Source: Fibrobacter sp. UBA4309
Lineage (GTDB): Bacteria; Fibrobacterota; Fibrobacteria; Fibrobacterales; Fibrobacteraceae
Assembly (NCBI RefSeq): GCF_002395745.1
Contig: NZ_DGUN01000080.1
Span: 1-28,742 of the forward strand
Reading direction: 5' to 3'
DNA length: 28,742 bases
Below the pieces are notes generated by a model that saw only the letters and a list, made by a program, of their open reading frames with translations, had not been told where the DNA came from and did not search any database. Of the stretch, positions 1 to 8,195 are shown one piece after another. The stretch's first letter is position 1. The number at the start of each line of letters is the position of its first letter. The position numbers were made by a program, and so were the translations under genes.

Positions 1-1
1 C

Positions 2-355
2 GGCATGAGCCAGCGCGGCGGTTCTATTGCTTCTGACGTGCGCTTTGCAAAAGATGAAGAAGTGCAGTCCCCGATGATCCCGACGGGCGAAGCCGACTAC
101 CTGGTGGTATTCGACGAGACGCAGGTCGTGGTGAACGAGGCCTTCCTCAAGCAGGGCGGCGTGCTCCTCACTCCGGCCGACATCGATGTCTCGAAGCTCG
201 AGAACGTGAAGGCCCTGAACGTCGCGATGCTCGGCAAGCTGAGCAAGCATTTCGACTTCACCGTGGAACAGTGGACGGTCGCCTTGAACAAGCTTTTCGC
301 CGAAAAGTTCCATGAAGGCAACAAGAAGGCCTTCATGCTCGGCCGCGAAGGGTAA
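2..355 (+). CDS. iorB: Indolepyruvate ferredoxin oxidoreductase, beta subunit (3' part)
   Basis: This is the C-terminal part of a protein cut by the left edge of the window. The frame is open from base 2, and the GMSQRGGS stretch followed by SDVRF matches the conserved segment of the gamma/beta domain of 2-oxoacid:ferredoxin oxidoreductases. In IorB-type proteins this segment lies some tens of residues after the start, so the ATG at base 5 is probably internal. The family converts arylpyruvates to aryl-CoA (or the reverse) with ferredoxin and thiamine diphosphate bound by the alpha subunit, which would lie upstream outside the window. The remaining 118 codons end in a helical region (VEQWTVALNKLF, then NKKAFMLGREG) typical of the subunit C-terminus. 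The next gene begins 21 bases downstream on the same strand. The family call is fairly secure; the exact substrate class is inferred. Confidence 0.75.
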   Translation, partial: GMSQRGGSIASDVRFAKDEEVQSPMIPTGEADYLVVFDETQVVVNEAFLKQGGVLLTPADIDVSKLENVKALNVAMLGKLSKHFDFTVEQWTVALNKLFAEKFHEGNKKAFMLGREG

Positions 356-376
356 CCTGAAACCGCGAAAGGGGAA

Positions 377-2389
377 ATGAGAAACTTCTACTGGTTTTGG
401 TTCGGTTTGACGCTCTGGAGTACCCGCCTGGTACTCCTTTGCGTATTGTACTTTACGGACGCGCCCACGGGCGGCCCGATTGTGGACCGCTGGTACAGAT
501 TTTTCCCCCATACGCTGGTAATTGAAGCCGGCGTCGTGATGGCGCTTGCCTTTGCGGGCGGGCTGCTCTGCACGCTGCTTCGCGGGAAGGCACGGAAGAT
601 TGCGGGCATCGCTTTCCTCGCTCTCGGAATCGCCTACATGGTGGCTGCCGGGACTGACGACGAGATTATGCGCTGGATGGGCCAGCACCTTTCGCTTTCG
701 TTCATCACCACATACGCGCTTGCCGCATCGGACATGGGCCTGGTGGGCCGCGTGTTTTTGGGCGGTGCATGGCACTTTCTGCTCACGACGTTCATCGTGA
801 TTGCGGGAATTGTCGGGACGGTGTTTCTTTATAGGAAGATGTTCGCGAAGTGGAGCGAAGGGGCAGTTGTTGCGGTAAAGAACCGCGCGGCGGTCAAGAA
901 TTGGATCTGCCTCGGGATAGCGCTTGCGCTTGCGATTACGGGACTCACGTCGAAGAACTGGTTCGCGCCGAGCAACATGCGCTGGAAGCGCATCGCGCCG
1001 GTCGCTTTCCGGCTGGTAGACGAAATCAAGTACAAGCTCACGGAAGCCGAAAAGCGCGGCGACTATGCCGAGGGCATAGAGTTGCTCGGCGGCTTCCCCC
1101 TCGCAGATTACCCCTTCGAGGATTGCACGGCCTCTGCAAGCGAATGCGAACAATACCGTCAGCACGATATTGAGCAATTCAAGGCAAGGGGCGACCGCAA
1201 ACCCGATATCATCTTCTTCGTGATAGAAACGTTCCGCGGCTGGACCGGCGACATCCGCGTCCCCGCGACATGCGAAAAGCTCCCGAACATCTGCAAGCTC
1301 GCGAAGAGCGGTCTCTATTTCCCGAACGCGCACAGCGTGGGCTACCCCTCCATCGAAGGCTTCTTGGGCGTCCTTGCCGGAGTGTGGGCGCATCCGCAGA
1401 CAACCTTCCTCTCGGACTACCCGAATACGCGCATGCGTGCCCTGCCCGAAATCTTGGGCGAAGCGGGTTACTACCGCATGGTACTCACCGCCACCGAACC
1501 GAGTTTTGACAATTTGCACCCGTGGTTCGCCAAGTGGTTCGACTATTCGGAATACAAGCCCGAGAACCAGCACGACGTCCCCATCGCGAACCGTTTCCGC
1601 GAACTTTACGCAAAGCGCCCTGCAGGGCAACCGCTGTTCTTCGACTGGATGAGCACCACGAGCCACGTGCCGTTCTCGTTGCCCAAGGAATACGGCCCCA
1701 CGCCGAGCGATCCGGAAGTCGCCTATGTGCGTTCGCTCGCCTACATGGATAGCGCCGTGGGCATCGTGATGGACGAAGTGGCCAAGGGTCCGAATGCCGA
1801 CAATACTTTGTTCGTGCTCGTGGGTGACCATGCGTTTGCGAACAATGCACAGCATCGCGTATCGAATTTTATCGGTGGTGTGCATGACGGTTATACGTGG
1901 GTTCCGCTCATTGTCGCAGGCCCGAATATCGAACCGAAAGTCGTCACGACGCCTGTTTCGCAGGTGGATATTGCGCCGACGGTTCTAGATTACATCTTCC
2001 TTTATGGGGCTACCGAATTTTTTGTCGGGGAGAGCCTCCTTGAACTCGATCCGCCTGCTGCGTTCGATGGCGTAGACTACACCATCGTTTTCCATGCCGC
2101 GTCTAAACATAGGCCGGTATTCGCGTTCCGCATGGGCGACATGACGATGATTACCGACTCGGTCACCTACATCGCGAACATCCAGGATTCAACGCTCGTG
2201 AGCGCCTTCGAGACCGTGCTCGAGCCCACCTGGGATACGTCTCACCCCGCCGAAGGATTCGTGACGGGCAAGGTTATCGAGAACGCCGCCGCCAAATACG
2301 CCGAGACCTTCCGCAAGATGCGCGCCGCGGGCCATGCCTGGGAATACGTCATCAACAAGAACAAGCTGCTGCCTCCTCCCCAGAGGTAA
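377..2389 (+). CDS. Membrane-bound LTA-synthase/sulfatase-like phosphotransferase (copy 1)
   Basis: This 670-residue protein has about five hydrophobic helices in its first 195 residues and then a large extracytoplasmic alkaline-phosphatase-superfamily domain from about residue 275. Motifs fit the LTA synthase/phosphoglycerol transferase group: PDIIFFVIETFRG with metal-ligand candidate Glu284, SVGYPSIEGF with Ser325 where LtaS-type enzymes have their catalytic Thr, TTSHVPF with His430, and LVGDHAF with Asp484 and His485. Such enzymes move phosphoglycerol or phosphoethanolamine head groups from phospholipids onto periplasmic or surface glycans. In a Gram-negative cell the acceptor is likely LPS, a periplasmic glucan or another surface polymer, but this is inference. 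A GAAAGGGG purine run sits just before the ATG. A paralogue starts 2 bases after its stop, so the pair is surely co-transcribed. A true sulfatase is less likely given the membrane N-terminus and lack of a C/S-x-P-x-R motif. Confidence 0.82.
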   Translation: MRNFYWFWFGLTLWSTRLVLLCVLYFTDAPTGGPIVDRWYRFFPHTLVIEAGVVMALAFAGGLLCTLLRGKARKIAGIAFLALGIAYMVAAGTDDEIMRWMGQHLSLSFITTYALAASDMGLVGRVFLGGAWHFLLTTFIVIAGIVGTVFLYRKMFAKWSEGAVVAVKNRAAVKNWICLGIALALAITGLTSKNWFAPSNMRWKRIAPVAFRLVDEIKYKLTEAEKRGDYAEGIELLGGFPLADYPFEDCTASASECEQYRQHDIEQFKARGDRKPDIIFFVIETFRGWTGDIRVPATCEKLPNICKLAKSGLYFPNAHSVGYPSIEGFLGVLAGVWAHPQTTFLSDYPNTRMRALPEILGEAGYYRMVLTATEPSFDNLHPWFAKWFDYSEYKPENQHDVPIANRFRELYAKRPAGQPLFFDWMSTTSHVPFSLPKEYGPTPSDPEVAYVRSLAYMDSAVGIVMDEVAKGPNADNTLFVLVGDHAFANNAQHRVSNFIGGVHDGYTWVPLIVAGPNIEPKVVTTPVSQVDIAPTVLDYIFLYGATEFFVGESLLELDPPAAFDGVDYTIVFHAASKHRPVFAFRMGDMTMITDSVTYIANIQDSTLVSAFETVLEPTWDTSHPAEGFVTGKVIENAAAKYAETFRKMRAAGHAWEYVINKNKLLPPPQR

Positions 2390-2391
2390 CC

Positions 2392-4362
2392 ATGTCGCGC
2401 TTCTACTGGTTCTTCTTTGCGTTGATTGTGGTCGTTGCCCGCGTGGTGCAGCTCTGTGCGCTGTACCTGTGCAACGCCCCGACGGGCGGGCCGTTCGTGG
2501 CCGACTGGAACCGTTTTTTGTGGCACACGATGTTTGCCGATATCGGAATCATCATGGCGTCGGCATTCTGCTTGCAGGCCGTTTCGCTTGTGGTCAAGGG
2601 TCGCGGGCTGCGCATTGTAAAAATCGTTTCGGTCGTTCTTGCGGGTGTGTACCTTTTTGCCTGCGGTACCGATGACGAAATCATGCGCTGGATGAACCAG
2701 AGGCTCTCTTTCTCGTTCATCGGGACTTATATGGGTGCCGTATCCGATACGGGCCTTGTCGCAAGCATCTTCAAGGAAGGCGCGTTCCATTTCCTGTTCA
2801 GTTTCTTTACGGTGGTCGCGGCCATCGTCGGTCTTGCAATCTTTTCGCGTGGGAACCGCCTGGAGCGTGCCGTCGCGCGTCCGTTCCATAAGTCTTTCGT
2901 GGCGCCTGTCGTAGCGATTCTCGTGTTTGCCATTCTCGGCTGCACGTCGCACATGTGGTTCAACCCGTCGCACCGCCGCTGGCCGCGCATCAAGCCTATC
3001 CCATACGTGCTTGTGGAAGAAGTTTTGCATGCGTTCGAGTCGCTGGAGCCGCCGGCCGATTACCGCGAAGGAATCCTTGCGCTGGGTGGCAATCCCGATG
3101 CGGAATATCCGTTCTGGCATTGGGCCGGCGGCGATTCCGCTAATGCGGATGCGGTGGAGAAGGCAAGCCTCGATGCTTTCAAAGCGCGCCCCCTCGACGA
3201 GCGTCCGGACATCATCCTTTTCAATATCGAGAGCCTGCGCGGTTGGACAAGCGACATGCGCACCAGGAGCTGCATGCGTTTCCCGAACCTTTGCAAGCTC
3301 GTTTTAAGCGGTACCTATTATCCGAACGCGCACAGCGTGGGCTATCCGTCCATCGAAGGTTTCCTCGGCATCATGGTGGGCGTGCCGAGCCACCCGCGCG
3401 CGACGTTCCTGTACAACTATCCCAACACGCGCATGCGTTCGATTGGCGATGTGCTGCAGGCGGCGGGTTACAATAGACAGGTGCTTTGCGGTGCCGATCC
3501 CAAGTTCGATAACGAACTCGTGTGGCAACAGAAGTGGTTCGACTATAACGAATTCAAGCCGGAAAACGACAACGATGTCGCGCTCGCGCGTCGCTTCGTG
3601 GAAATGTACCGTGAACGCGATAAAGGTAAGCCGCTGTTCTTCCACTGGATGAGCCGCAGTATGCATATCCCGTTCGACCTGCCTGCCGACATGGGCGAAC
3701 GCCCTGCCGATGCAGAAGCGGCCTACTTGCGTGCCGAAGCCTACATGGACAGCGCCCTCGGGATTATCGTGAACGAGGTGGAGCGCGGGCCGCGCGCGAA
3801 CAGTACGCTGTTCATTCTGGTGGGGGACCATTCGTACCCGAACAGCGCGCAGACGGCGGAATCGGAACGCCTCGGCAAGATTCACGAAGGCGAGACCTGG
3901 GTGTCGCTGATTTTCGCCGGAGCGGGTGCCGAACGGACAATGGACCTGCGTCCCGTATCGCAGGGAAGCATCGCCTCGTCGGTTGTCGACTTCCTCGGGC
4001 TCGACGTCTCCAACCATTTCATGGGCGCAAAGCTTATTTCGAAAGCGGTTCCGCCCGATTCCGCGGATTCTTCTGCCGTGCTGTTACGTGAACTTCCCGG
4101 CGTGTATTCTTTCCGCCAAGGCGAAATCGCCTACCGTATCGATTCCCTCGCGTTCTTCGCGGGCATGGACGATACCGAGCCCGCCGCCGTGCGCACCGCC
4201 AGTTGGAAAGCGGACTGGGACGTTTCTCGCCCGGTCGAAGGATTCGTTTCGGGACGCAGCGTCACTGTGGATGAAAAGCTTCTCGCCGAGACAACCGCGA
4301 AGATGCGCGCCGCCGCCCACGCCTGGGAATTCGTGGTGACAAAGAACAAGCTGATGCCCTGA
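2392..4362 (+). CDS. Membrane-bound LTA-synthase/sulfatase-like phosphotransferase (copy 2)
   Basis: This 656-residue protein is a full-length paralogue of the gene just upstream. The two share the N-terminal membrane region (RFYWFFFALI, NAPTGGPF, CGTDDEIMRWM), the linker and the catalytic domain. Key residues line up: Glu280 in NIESLRGW, Ser320 in SVGYPSIEGF, His425 in SMHIPF, Asp479 and His480 in LVGDHSY. The C-terminal tail (RAAAHAWEFVVTKNKLMP) also matches copy 1. The start codon follows the upstream stop by 2 bases, and the AGAGG serving as its ribosome site lies in the last codons of copy 1, so translation is probably coupled. A 23-base stretch around the PNAHSVG codons is identical between copies, consistent with an old tandem duplication that kept its active site. 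The likely role is periplasmic head-group transfer to a cell-surface glycan. Different acceptors for the two copies are possible but cannot be read from sequence. Confidence 0.82.
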   Translation: MSRFYWFFFALIVVVARVVQLCALYLCNAPTGGPFVADWNRFLWHTMFADIGIIMASAFCLQAVSLVVKGRGLRIVKIVSVVLAGVYLFACGTDDEIMRWMNQRLSFSFIGTYMGAVSDTGLVASIFKEGAFHFLFSFFTVVAAIVGLAIFSRGNRLERAVARPFHKSFVAPVVAILVFAILGCTSHMWFNPSHRRWPRIKPIPYVLVEEVLHAFESLEPPADYREGILALGGNPDAEYPFWHWAGGDSANADAVEKASLDAFKARPLDERPDIILFNIESLRGWTSDMRTRSCMRFPNLCKLVLSGTYYPNAHSVGYPSIEGFLGIMVGVPSHPRATFLYNYPNTRMRSIGDVLQAAGYNRQVLCGADPKFDNELVWQQKWFDYNEFKPENDNDVALARRFVEMYRERDKGKPLFFHWMSRSMHIPFDLPADMGERPADAEAAYLRAEAYMDSALGIIVNEVERGPRANSTLFILVGDHSYPNSAQTAESERLGKIHEGETWVSLIFAGAGAERTMDLRPVSQGSIASSVVDFLGLDVSNHFMGAKLISKAVPPDSADSSAVLLRELPGVYSFRQGEIAYRIDSLAFFAGMDDTEPAAVRTASWKADWDVSRPVEGFVSGRSVTVDEKLLAETTAKMRAAAHAWEFVVTKNKLMP

Positions 4363-4392
4363 CGCGATCCTATTTCCCGAATCAAGCCTTTT

Positions 4393-4662
4393 TCATATGC
4401 CGAGCTCGTCCCATAACTCCTGAGGTGTAGCGTATGTCTTGGCGTCGGGATCGCGGGCGAGTTGTTCGCCTTCCCGAATAGCTTCGAGGAGTTCTTTGGA
4501 CGGGGGCCTGGTGACGGCAAAGGGAAGGCCGTGGTGCAAAACGGCCTGTTTCAGGAAAACGGTAAACGCCTGGGAAAGGGTCAATCCCAGGTCATTGAAT
4601 AGTTCGGTGGCTTGAGCTTTTAGCTCCTTGTCTATTCGAATGTTTGTAACCACAGTACTCAT
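4393..4662 (-). CDS. RelB/DinJ-family antitoxin, without adjacent toxin
   Basis: This 89-residue protein has the ribbon-helix-helix N-terminus of RelB/DinJ antitoxins (TNIRIDKELKAQA, then LGLTLSQAFTVFLKQAV) and a C-terminal tail (EAIREGEQLARDP, then YATPQELWDELGI) of the kind that wraps the toxin. In known systems the protein dimerises, represses its own promoter and neutralises a RelE/YafQ-type mRNA interferase encoded just downstream. Here only 30 bases separate its stop from the convergent upstream gene, and no toxin-like frame lies on either side, so the antitoxin appears orphaned. A good -35/-10 pair (4693-4698 and 4670-4675, minus strand) ends only 7 bases before the ATG, predicting an almost leaderless mRNA; an AGAGGT run directly abuts the start. 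It may act on a toxin elsewhere or as a free transcriptional regulator. Confidence 0.85.
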   Translation of the reverse strand: MSTVVTNIRIDKELKAQATELFNDLGLTLSQAFTVFLKQAVLHHGLPFAVTRPPSKELLEAIREGEQLARDPDAKTYATPQELWDELGI

Positions 4663-4669
4663 ACCTCTA

Positions 4670-4698
4670 AATATACAACAAAAAGTTCCAAATGTAAA
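4670..4698 (-). promoter_or_regulatory. Sigma-70-type promoter of the antitoxin gene
   Basis: Read on the minus strand, TTTACA (4698-4693) and TATATT (4675-4670) are separated by exactly 17 bases. The predicted transcription start falls at or next to the ATG at 4662. A ribbon-helix-helix repressor would be expected to bind here for autoregulation, but no clear palindromic operator was recognised. Confidence 0.55.
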
Positions 4699-4908
4699 GT
4701 ATTTGTAGTGTTATTGTTGTAAAATGGATGCGGCGGCCCCGCATGGCGAACAGGAAAACGGCTCCTGTCTATCCTATAAGACGGATTTTTCTCGAAAAAT
4801 GAGCTTTTTTTTTAATGATATCTATCCCTAAAAAATTGCACTCTGTCAAGAAATCAGGTCTTTTCTTTCCCGACGAGTTTTTGCTTGATTATCTTGTATA
4901 CCGAAAAC
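4699..4908 (+). other. Intergenic region with consecutive hairpins and a T9 run
   Basis: No gene was found between the antitoxin promoter and the next start codon. The stretch holds three perfect inverted repeats in a row: ATGCGG/CCGCAT (about 4727-4743), ACAGGA/TCCTGT (about 4750-4768) and ATTTTT/AAAAAT around CTCG (about 4785-4800), followed 4 bases later by nine T residues (4805-4813). The last hairpin is AT-only and separated from the T run, so it is a poor terminator on its own. The arrangement could be a small RNA, a 5' leader or decayed repeat DNA. No convincing promoter in front of it was seen. Confidence 0.3.
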
Positions 4909-5982
4909 ATGATAACCTGTCGTATAAAACATTTCCTTCTTTTGTTGTGCATCTTGCCTTTGCTGGGGTTGCACGCTTATGCCGATCCTAGTGGAATGTA
5001 CATTGACTTTACGGCACAGACCGACAACGATTACGATGGCCCCCTGGTGACCAGGATTCCGCAAGGGTTCTTCAATGTGGGATTGCTGGTGGAAGAAGGC
5101 GAATGGAGCGAGGGTATCAATGTCGATGAGATGCAGGGGATATCCCACGACAACGAAAACTATTACCTTACAAACCAGTGGGAGATATTCAAGGTTTCCA
5201 AGAAAACGCATAAGGTTGTCGTGAAAAATCACCTGCTCAGGGTAAACCGGTTTCTGAAGGATGGTTTCTACCGCCATTTCGGAGGCATCTCGTGCTATGG
5301 GGACTACCTGTATGTTGCCACAACGGGGCGTAGGCATCCCCTGACTACGAGGAAGGCCGTCCCGATAATTATTGTGTTCGATAAGGAACTGAATTTTGTC
5401 AAGTTCGGATTCTTGCCCGAGGACTTGCAGAAGGGCGCCGCCTGGGTTGCCGTGAATCCGGCAAACGGACACCTGTATTCGTCGTACGGGCAGGTGGTTT
5501 ACGAGTATTCCCGCGATTTCCGAAACGGGGAAACCTTGAATGCGGTTGGACACTACGTCCTGAATTTCCGGCATGCCGACTTGAGTCCCGAGGAATGGGA
5601 AGACGCCGTGGCGCAGGGAGGCACATTCTCCGGCAACGGGGTCCTTTTTTATGTCCTTGACTTGAAACACTCCGCAAAGAACGCGAGCACGGGAATCCAT
5701 GCCTTTGCCCTGCATGACAGCGAAGGCGACGAAATTGACCTCTGGGGATTAAACAACAAGGGAGAGATGCATCCCTTCATTTCCATAAGGTACATCGGCA
5801 GCCGTGACGGGGAGCGTTTCTGGGAAATGGAAGACCTGACTTTCGGGAGGGATTCCATTGGCGAGTATATCGGATTGTTGCAACTGAGGAACGGCAAGAA
5901 GGACGAAGCACAGGTGGTCCATTACCGCCTGCTGTACGATATCAGGAAGGCTCTAGACGATCTTTCCAAAAAGTTCTTCTAG
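4909..5982 (+). CDS. Secreted protein of unknown function, possibly beta-propeller
   Basis: The start is set at the ATG at 4909 because it gives a textbook signal peptide (MITCRIK, a Leu-rich core, then HAYA before DPSG), predicting export by Sec and signal peptidase I after residue 22. A TTG at 4885 is also in frame but would add eight residues before that signal. The mature part, about 335 residues, has many short beta-type segments: EMQGISHDNENYYLTNQWEI, GGISCYGDYLYVATTG, WVAVNPANGHLYSSYG. These read like blades of a propeller or of an SdiA-regulated/phytase-like fold in which a stored reading is compared with an external signal. No catalytic motif was recognised, and no clear ribosome site precedes the ATG. 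The last 30 bases overlap the 3' end of the convergent glycosyltransferase gene. Confidence 0.7.
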   Translation: MITCRIKHFLLLLCILPLLGLHAYADPSGMYIDFTAQTDNDYDGPLVTRIPQGFFNVGLLVEEGEWSEGINVDEMQGISHDNENYYLTNQWEIFKVSKKTHKVVVKNHLLRVNRFLKDGFYRHFGGISCYGDYLYVATTGRRHPLTTRKAVPIIIVFDKELNFVKFGFLPEDLQKGAAWVAVNPANGHLYSSYGQVVYEYSRDFRNGETLNAVGHYVLNFRHADLSPEEWEDAVAQGGTFSGNGVLFYVLDLKHSAKNASTGIHAFALHDSEGDEIDLWGLNNKGEMHPFISIRYIGSRDGERFWEMEDLTFGRDSIGEYIGLLQLRNGKKDEAQVVHYRLLYDIRKALDDLSKKFF

Positions 5983-7065
5983 CTTCTCGTTCTGCTTGAC
6001 GGTGTCGTATTCCGCTTCCATCTTGGCGCGGGCGGCAATGCCCATTTGCATGCGCAGGTTGTAGTCGCTGGCGAGGGAGTCCATGCCCTCCGCCAGTTTG
6101 TCGATGTCGCGCTGGCCAACAAGGTATCCTGTGCGCCCGTCGTCGATGATTTCGGGGAGGCCTCCGCAGTACGTGCCGATGCTCGCCATGGCGCTTGCGC
6201 CCGCTTCCTTGAGCACGATGAGTCCCGAGTCGCGGTCGTTGTTTTTGGCGACGATGCATGGTGCCACGAGTACGTCGTAGTTCGCGAGAAGCTCGGGCAT
6301 CAGCTGTGCGGCAACGCTTCCCTTGAAAATGACTTTGTCTGCAATGCTGAGTTCCGCGGCGAGGCTTTGGAGCTGTTCTTGCAGCGGGCCCTTGCCTATG
6401 AGCGTGAGAGAGGAATCCTGGTGCTTGCCCGCAATCTTCGCGAAGGCGCGGATGCCGTACTCGAAACCCTTCTTTTCGACCTGGCGGCCGATCATCAGGA
6501 ACTGGGCGGGGCGTTCGGGGCGCCTGAACGGCGTGAATGCCGAAGTGTCGACGCCGAGCCTGTGCACGTGAATCTTGCTTTCGGGGGCGCCCAGCTGTAC
6601 GAGGCAGTCGGCCAACTCCTGCGAGGCGGGGAGCAATAGCTGTGCCGTATCGAACATCCTCTTGTACGTGCGCTTGTAAAACAGGTAGTCGACGGGGATG
6701 TGCGGGTTCAGCAGGATTCCTACGTCTACGCCGTGGAGCGTCACGATGAGCGGGACTCCGGCTTTTTTCGCGGTTGCCGAGACGAGCGCCCCGTTCGTAC
6801 CGAAATGCGCGTGCACGAACCGCGAACCGCTTTCCTTTATGACGTTTACGAACTTGCCGCAGGGGAGTGCCGCATAGTAGAGCATCCGTGCGACGGGGCC
6901 GAGCGAGGTGACGTGATCGTAGGGGAAGTTTTCCCTGGCCGGGTTCAGGCCGCGGGCGATGACGTACGGCTCGAATTTCTTCGCATGCTTCACTTGGTCG
7001 TAGATGAAGGTCTCGCTGTAGGGCAACCAGTTGCCTATCGCCATCGCGTACGGTATTTTCGTCAT
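5953..7065 (-). CDS. GT4-family glycosyltransferase
   Basis: This 370-residue protein shows the GT-B two-domain layout of retaining GT4 enzymes. The N-terminal acceptor domain holds a Gly-poor start (GNWLPYSETFIYDQV), FVHAHFGTNG and VTLHGVDVG. The C-terminal nucleotide-sugar domain has MIGRQVEKKGFEYGIRAF (Arg and Lys for the donor phosphates), SLTLIGKGPL, and GGLPEIIDDGRTGYLV. The usual E-x7-E donor motif appears as Asp-x7-Glu in DSGLIVLKE, a conservative change also seen in active relatives. It should transfer a sugar from an activated nucleotide donor onto a lipid-linked or surface glycan at the inner membrane face. It is divergent from the glycosyltransferase, flippase and Lpt operon starting at 7131, with 65 bases between them, which suggests a shared glycan pathway. 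The sugar specificity cannot be told. Confidence 0.85.
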   Translation of the reverse strand: MTKIPYAMAIGNWLPYSETFIYDQVKHAKKFEPYVIARGLNPARENFPYDHVTSLGPVARMLYYAALPCGKFVNVIKESGSRFVHAHFGTNGALVSATAKKAGVPLIVTLHGVDVGILLNPHIPVDYLFYKRTYKRMFDTAQLLLPASQELADCLVQLGAPESKIHVHRLGVDTSAFTPFRRPERPAQFLMIGRQVEKKGFEYGIRAFAKIAGKHQDSSLTLIGKGPLQEQLQSLAAELSIADKVIFKGSVAAQLMPELLANYDVLVAPCIVAKNNDRDSGLIVLKEAGASAMASIGTYCGGLPEIIDDGRTGYLVGQRDIDKLAEGMDSLASDYNLRMQMGIAARAKMEAEYDTVKQNEKLEELFGKIV

Positions 7066-7130
7066 GTTGCTAATGTAGTATTTTTGGGAGACCGTCCGGC
7101 AAAATAGATGTATATTTGCGTAGGTACACT
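7066..7130. promoter_or_regulatory. Divergent promoter region between two glycosyltransferase genes
   Basis: These 65 bases must hold the promoters of the minus-strand glycosyltransferase and of the six-gene operon to the right. On the plus strand TATATTTG (7111-7118) matches the TAnnTTTG -7 element of Bacteroidetes-type promoters or a plain sigma-70 -10 box, ending 12 bases before the ATG. No well-spaced -35 element was found on either strand. Confidence 0.4.
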
Positions 7131-8168
7131 ATGGACAAGGTCAAAGTCTGCTTTTATCCCACCTGCGAAAACGCGACGAATCACTTTCTCGCGAATCTCG
7201 CGCGCCTTCTCCGCGACGAGGGCGGTTTCGAGTGTTCCGGGTTCCTGGACCTCGCCAAGCAAAAGAAGGGCGAGGAGTTCCGGCAAGACGTTTACCATTT
7301 CAACTGGTTCGACCAGAGCCTTTCCCTGTGGTCTTTCCTTTACCGATTCTACATTTTGCTGCGCGTGATTTTTTCGCGCAAGCGGATCGTGTGGACCATC
7401 CACAATACGGTCCCGCACGGCGGAGTGCCCGTGTACAACCGCATCTTGCGCGCTCTCTTGTTGCGCTTTTCGACGGTCATCCATATCATGAGCGAGGGGA
7501 GCCGCGAACTGCCCTACTTGCAGCCGTACCTGCACAAGGTGGTACTGGTGCCGCACGGCGACTACTTCGGTTCTTACCCGGAATGCGATGCGGATATCCG
7601 CAAGAAGTTTGGCATTGCGGCCGACATGCCGATCGTGCTGTTCCTCGGGGCTATCCGCCCGTACAAGAATATCGAGGTGCTGCTGGACGCCTTCGACTTT
7701 GACGATGCCGTACTCCTGGTTTGCGGTAACGCGCGCCCGAAGGAATATTCGAACAAATTAACAGAAAGCGTATCGGGCCATAAGAACGTCGTCTTTGCAC
7801 CGGGATTCGTGCCGGATTCCGAGCTTTCGGCCTACCTGCGGGCGGCCTCGTTCCTGGTGGCCCCCTACTCTTACGATTCCGCCCTCAACTCGGGCACTGT
7901 CCTGCTCGCCTGCTCTTACGGCAAGACGGTGGTATGCCCTGACATCGCCGGCGTGCGCGACATTCAGGCCGCTTCCAGTTGCCTGTACGCGTACCACTAC
8001 GATAGCGGTGAAGAACATGTGGCCAAGCTCCGCGAAGCCATGGCCCGCGCCCTCGCCGATGCACGCACGGGCACGATTGCCGCGAAGGAGTCGGGGGCGC
8101 TCGAGTACATGCGCCGCAATTCCTGGGATGCCAATCGTTCCAGGTGGTGTTCCCTGTTTGCGCGCTAG
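7131..8168 (+). CDS. Glycosyltransferase (GT4-like, GT-B fold)
   Basis: The start is placed at the ATG at 7131, giving MDKVKVCFYPTCENATNHF and a protein of 345 residues; an in-frame TTG at 7116 lies in the probable -10 box. The N-terminal half contains the VWTIHNTVPHGG stretch seen in a group of polysaccharide and exopolysaccharide glycosyltransferases, and the C-terminal half has VLFLGAIRPYKNIEVLLDAF, FAPGFVPDSELSAYLRAASFLVAPY and NSGTVLLACSYGKTVVCPDIAG. The canonical E-x7-E is replaced by an SALNSGTVLLA-type motif, common in this subgroup. It probably adds a sugar to a lipid-linked glycan in the cytoplasm. It is the first gene of an operon with the GT2-flippase fusion (27-base gap) and lptC-lptA-lptB-rpoN. 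Donor and acceptor are unknown. Confidence 0.8.
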   Translation: MDKVKVCFYPTCENATNHFLANLARLLRDEGGFECSGFLDLAKQKKGEEFRQDVYHFNWFDQSLSLWSFLYRFYILLRVIFSRKRIVWTIHNTVPHGGVPVYNRILRALLLRFSTVIHIMSEGSRELPYLQPYLHKVVLVPHGDYFGSYPECDADIRKKFGIAADMPIVLFLGAIRPYKNIEVLLDAFDFDDAVLLVCGNARPKEYSNKLTESVSGHKNVVFAPGFVPDSELSAYLRAASFLVAPYSYDSALNSGTVLLACSYGKTVVCPDIAGVRDIQAASSCLYAYHYDSGEEHVAKLREAMARALADARTGTIAAKESGALEYMRRNSWDANRSRWCSLFAR

Positions 8169-8195
8169 CACCTCGAATTTTTTTATCTTTGGGCT

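Noticed and set aside
2242..3120. Minus-strand open frame across the junction of the two LTA-synthase-like genes
   Set aside because: Composition is typical of antisense frames (Arg, His, Asp rich) and it spans the junction of two solid plus-strand genes.
4885..4908. TTG start for the secreted protein
   Set aside because: The ATG at 4909 gives a cleaner signal peptide; the extra residues add nothing typical.
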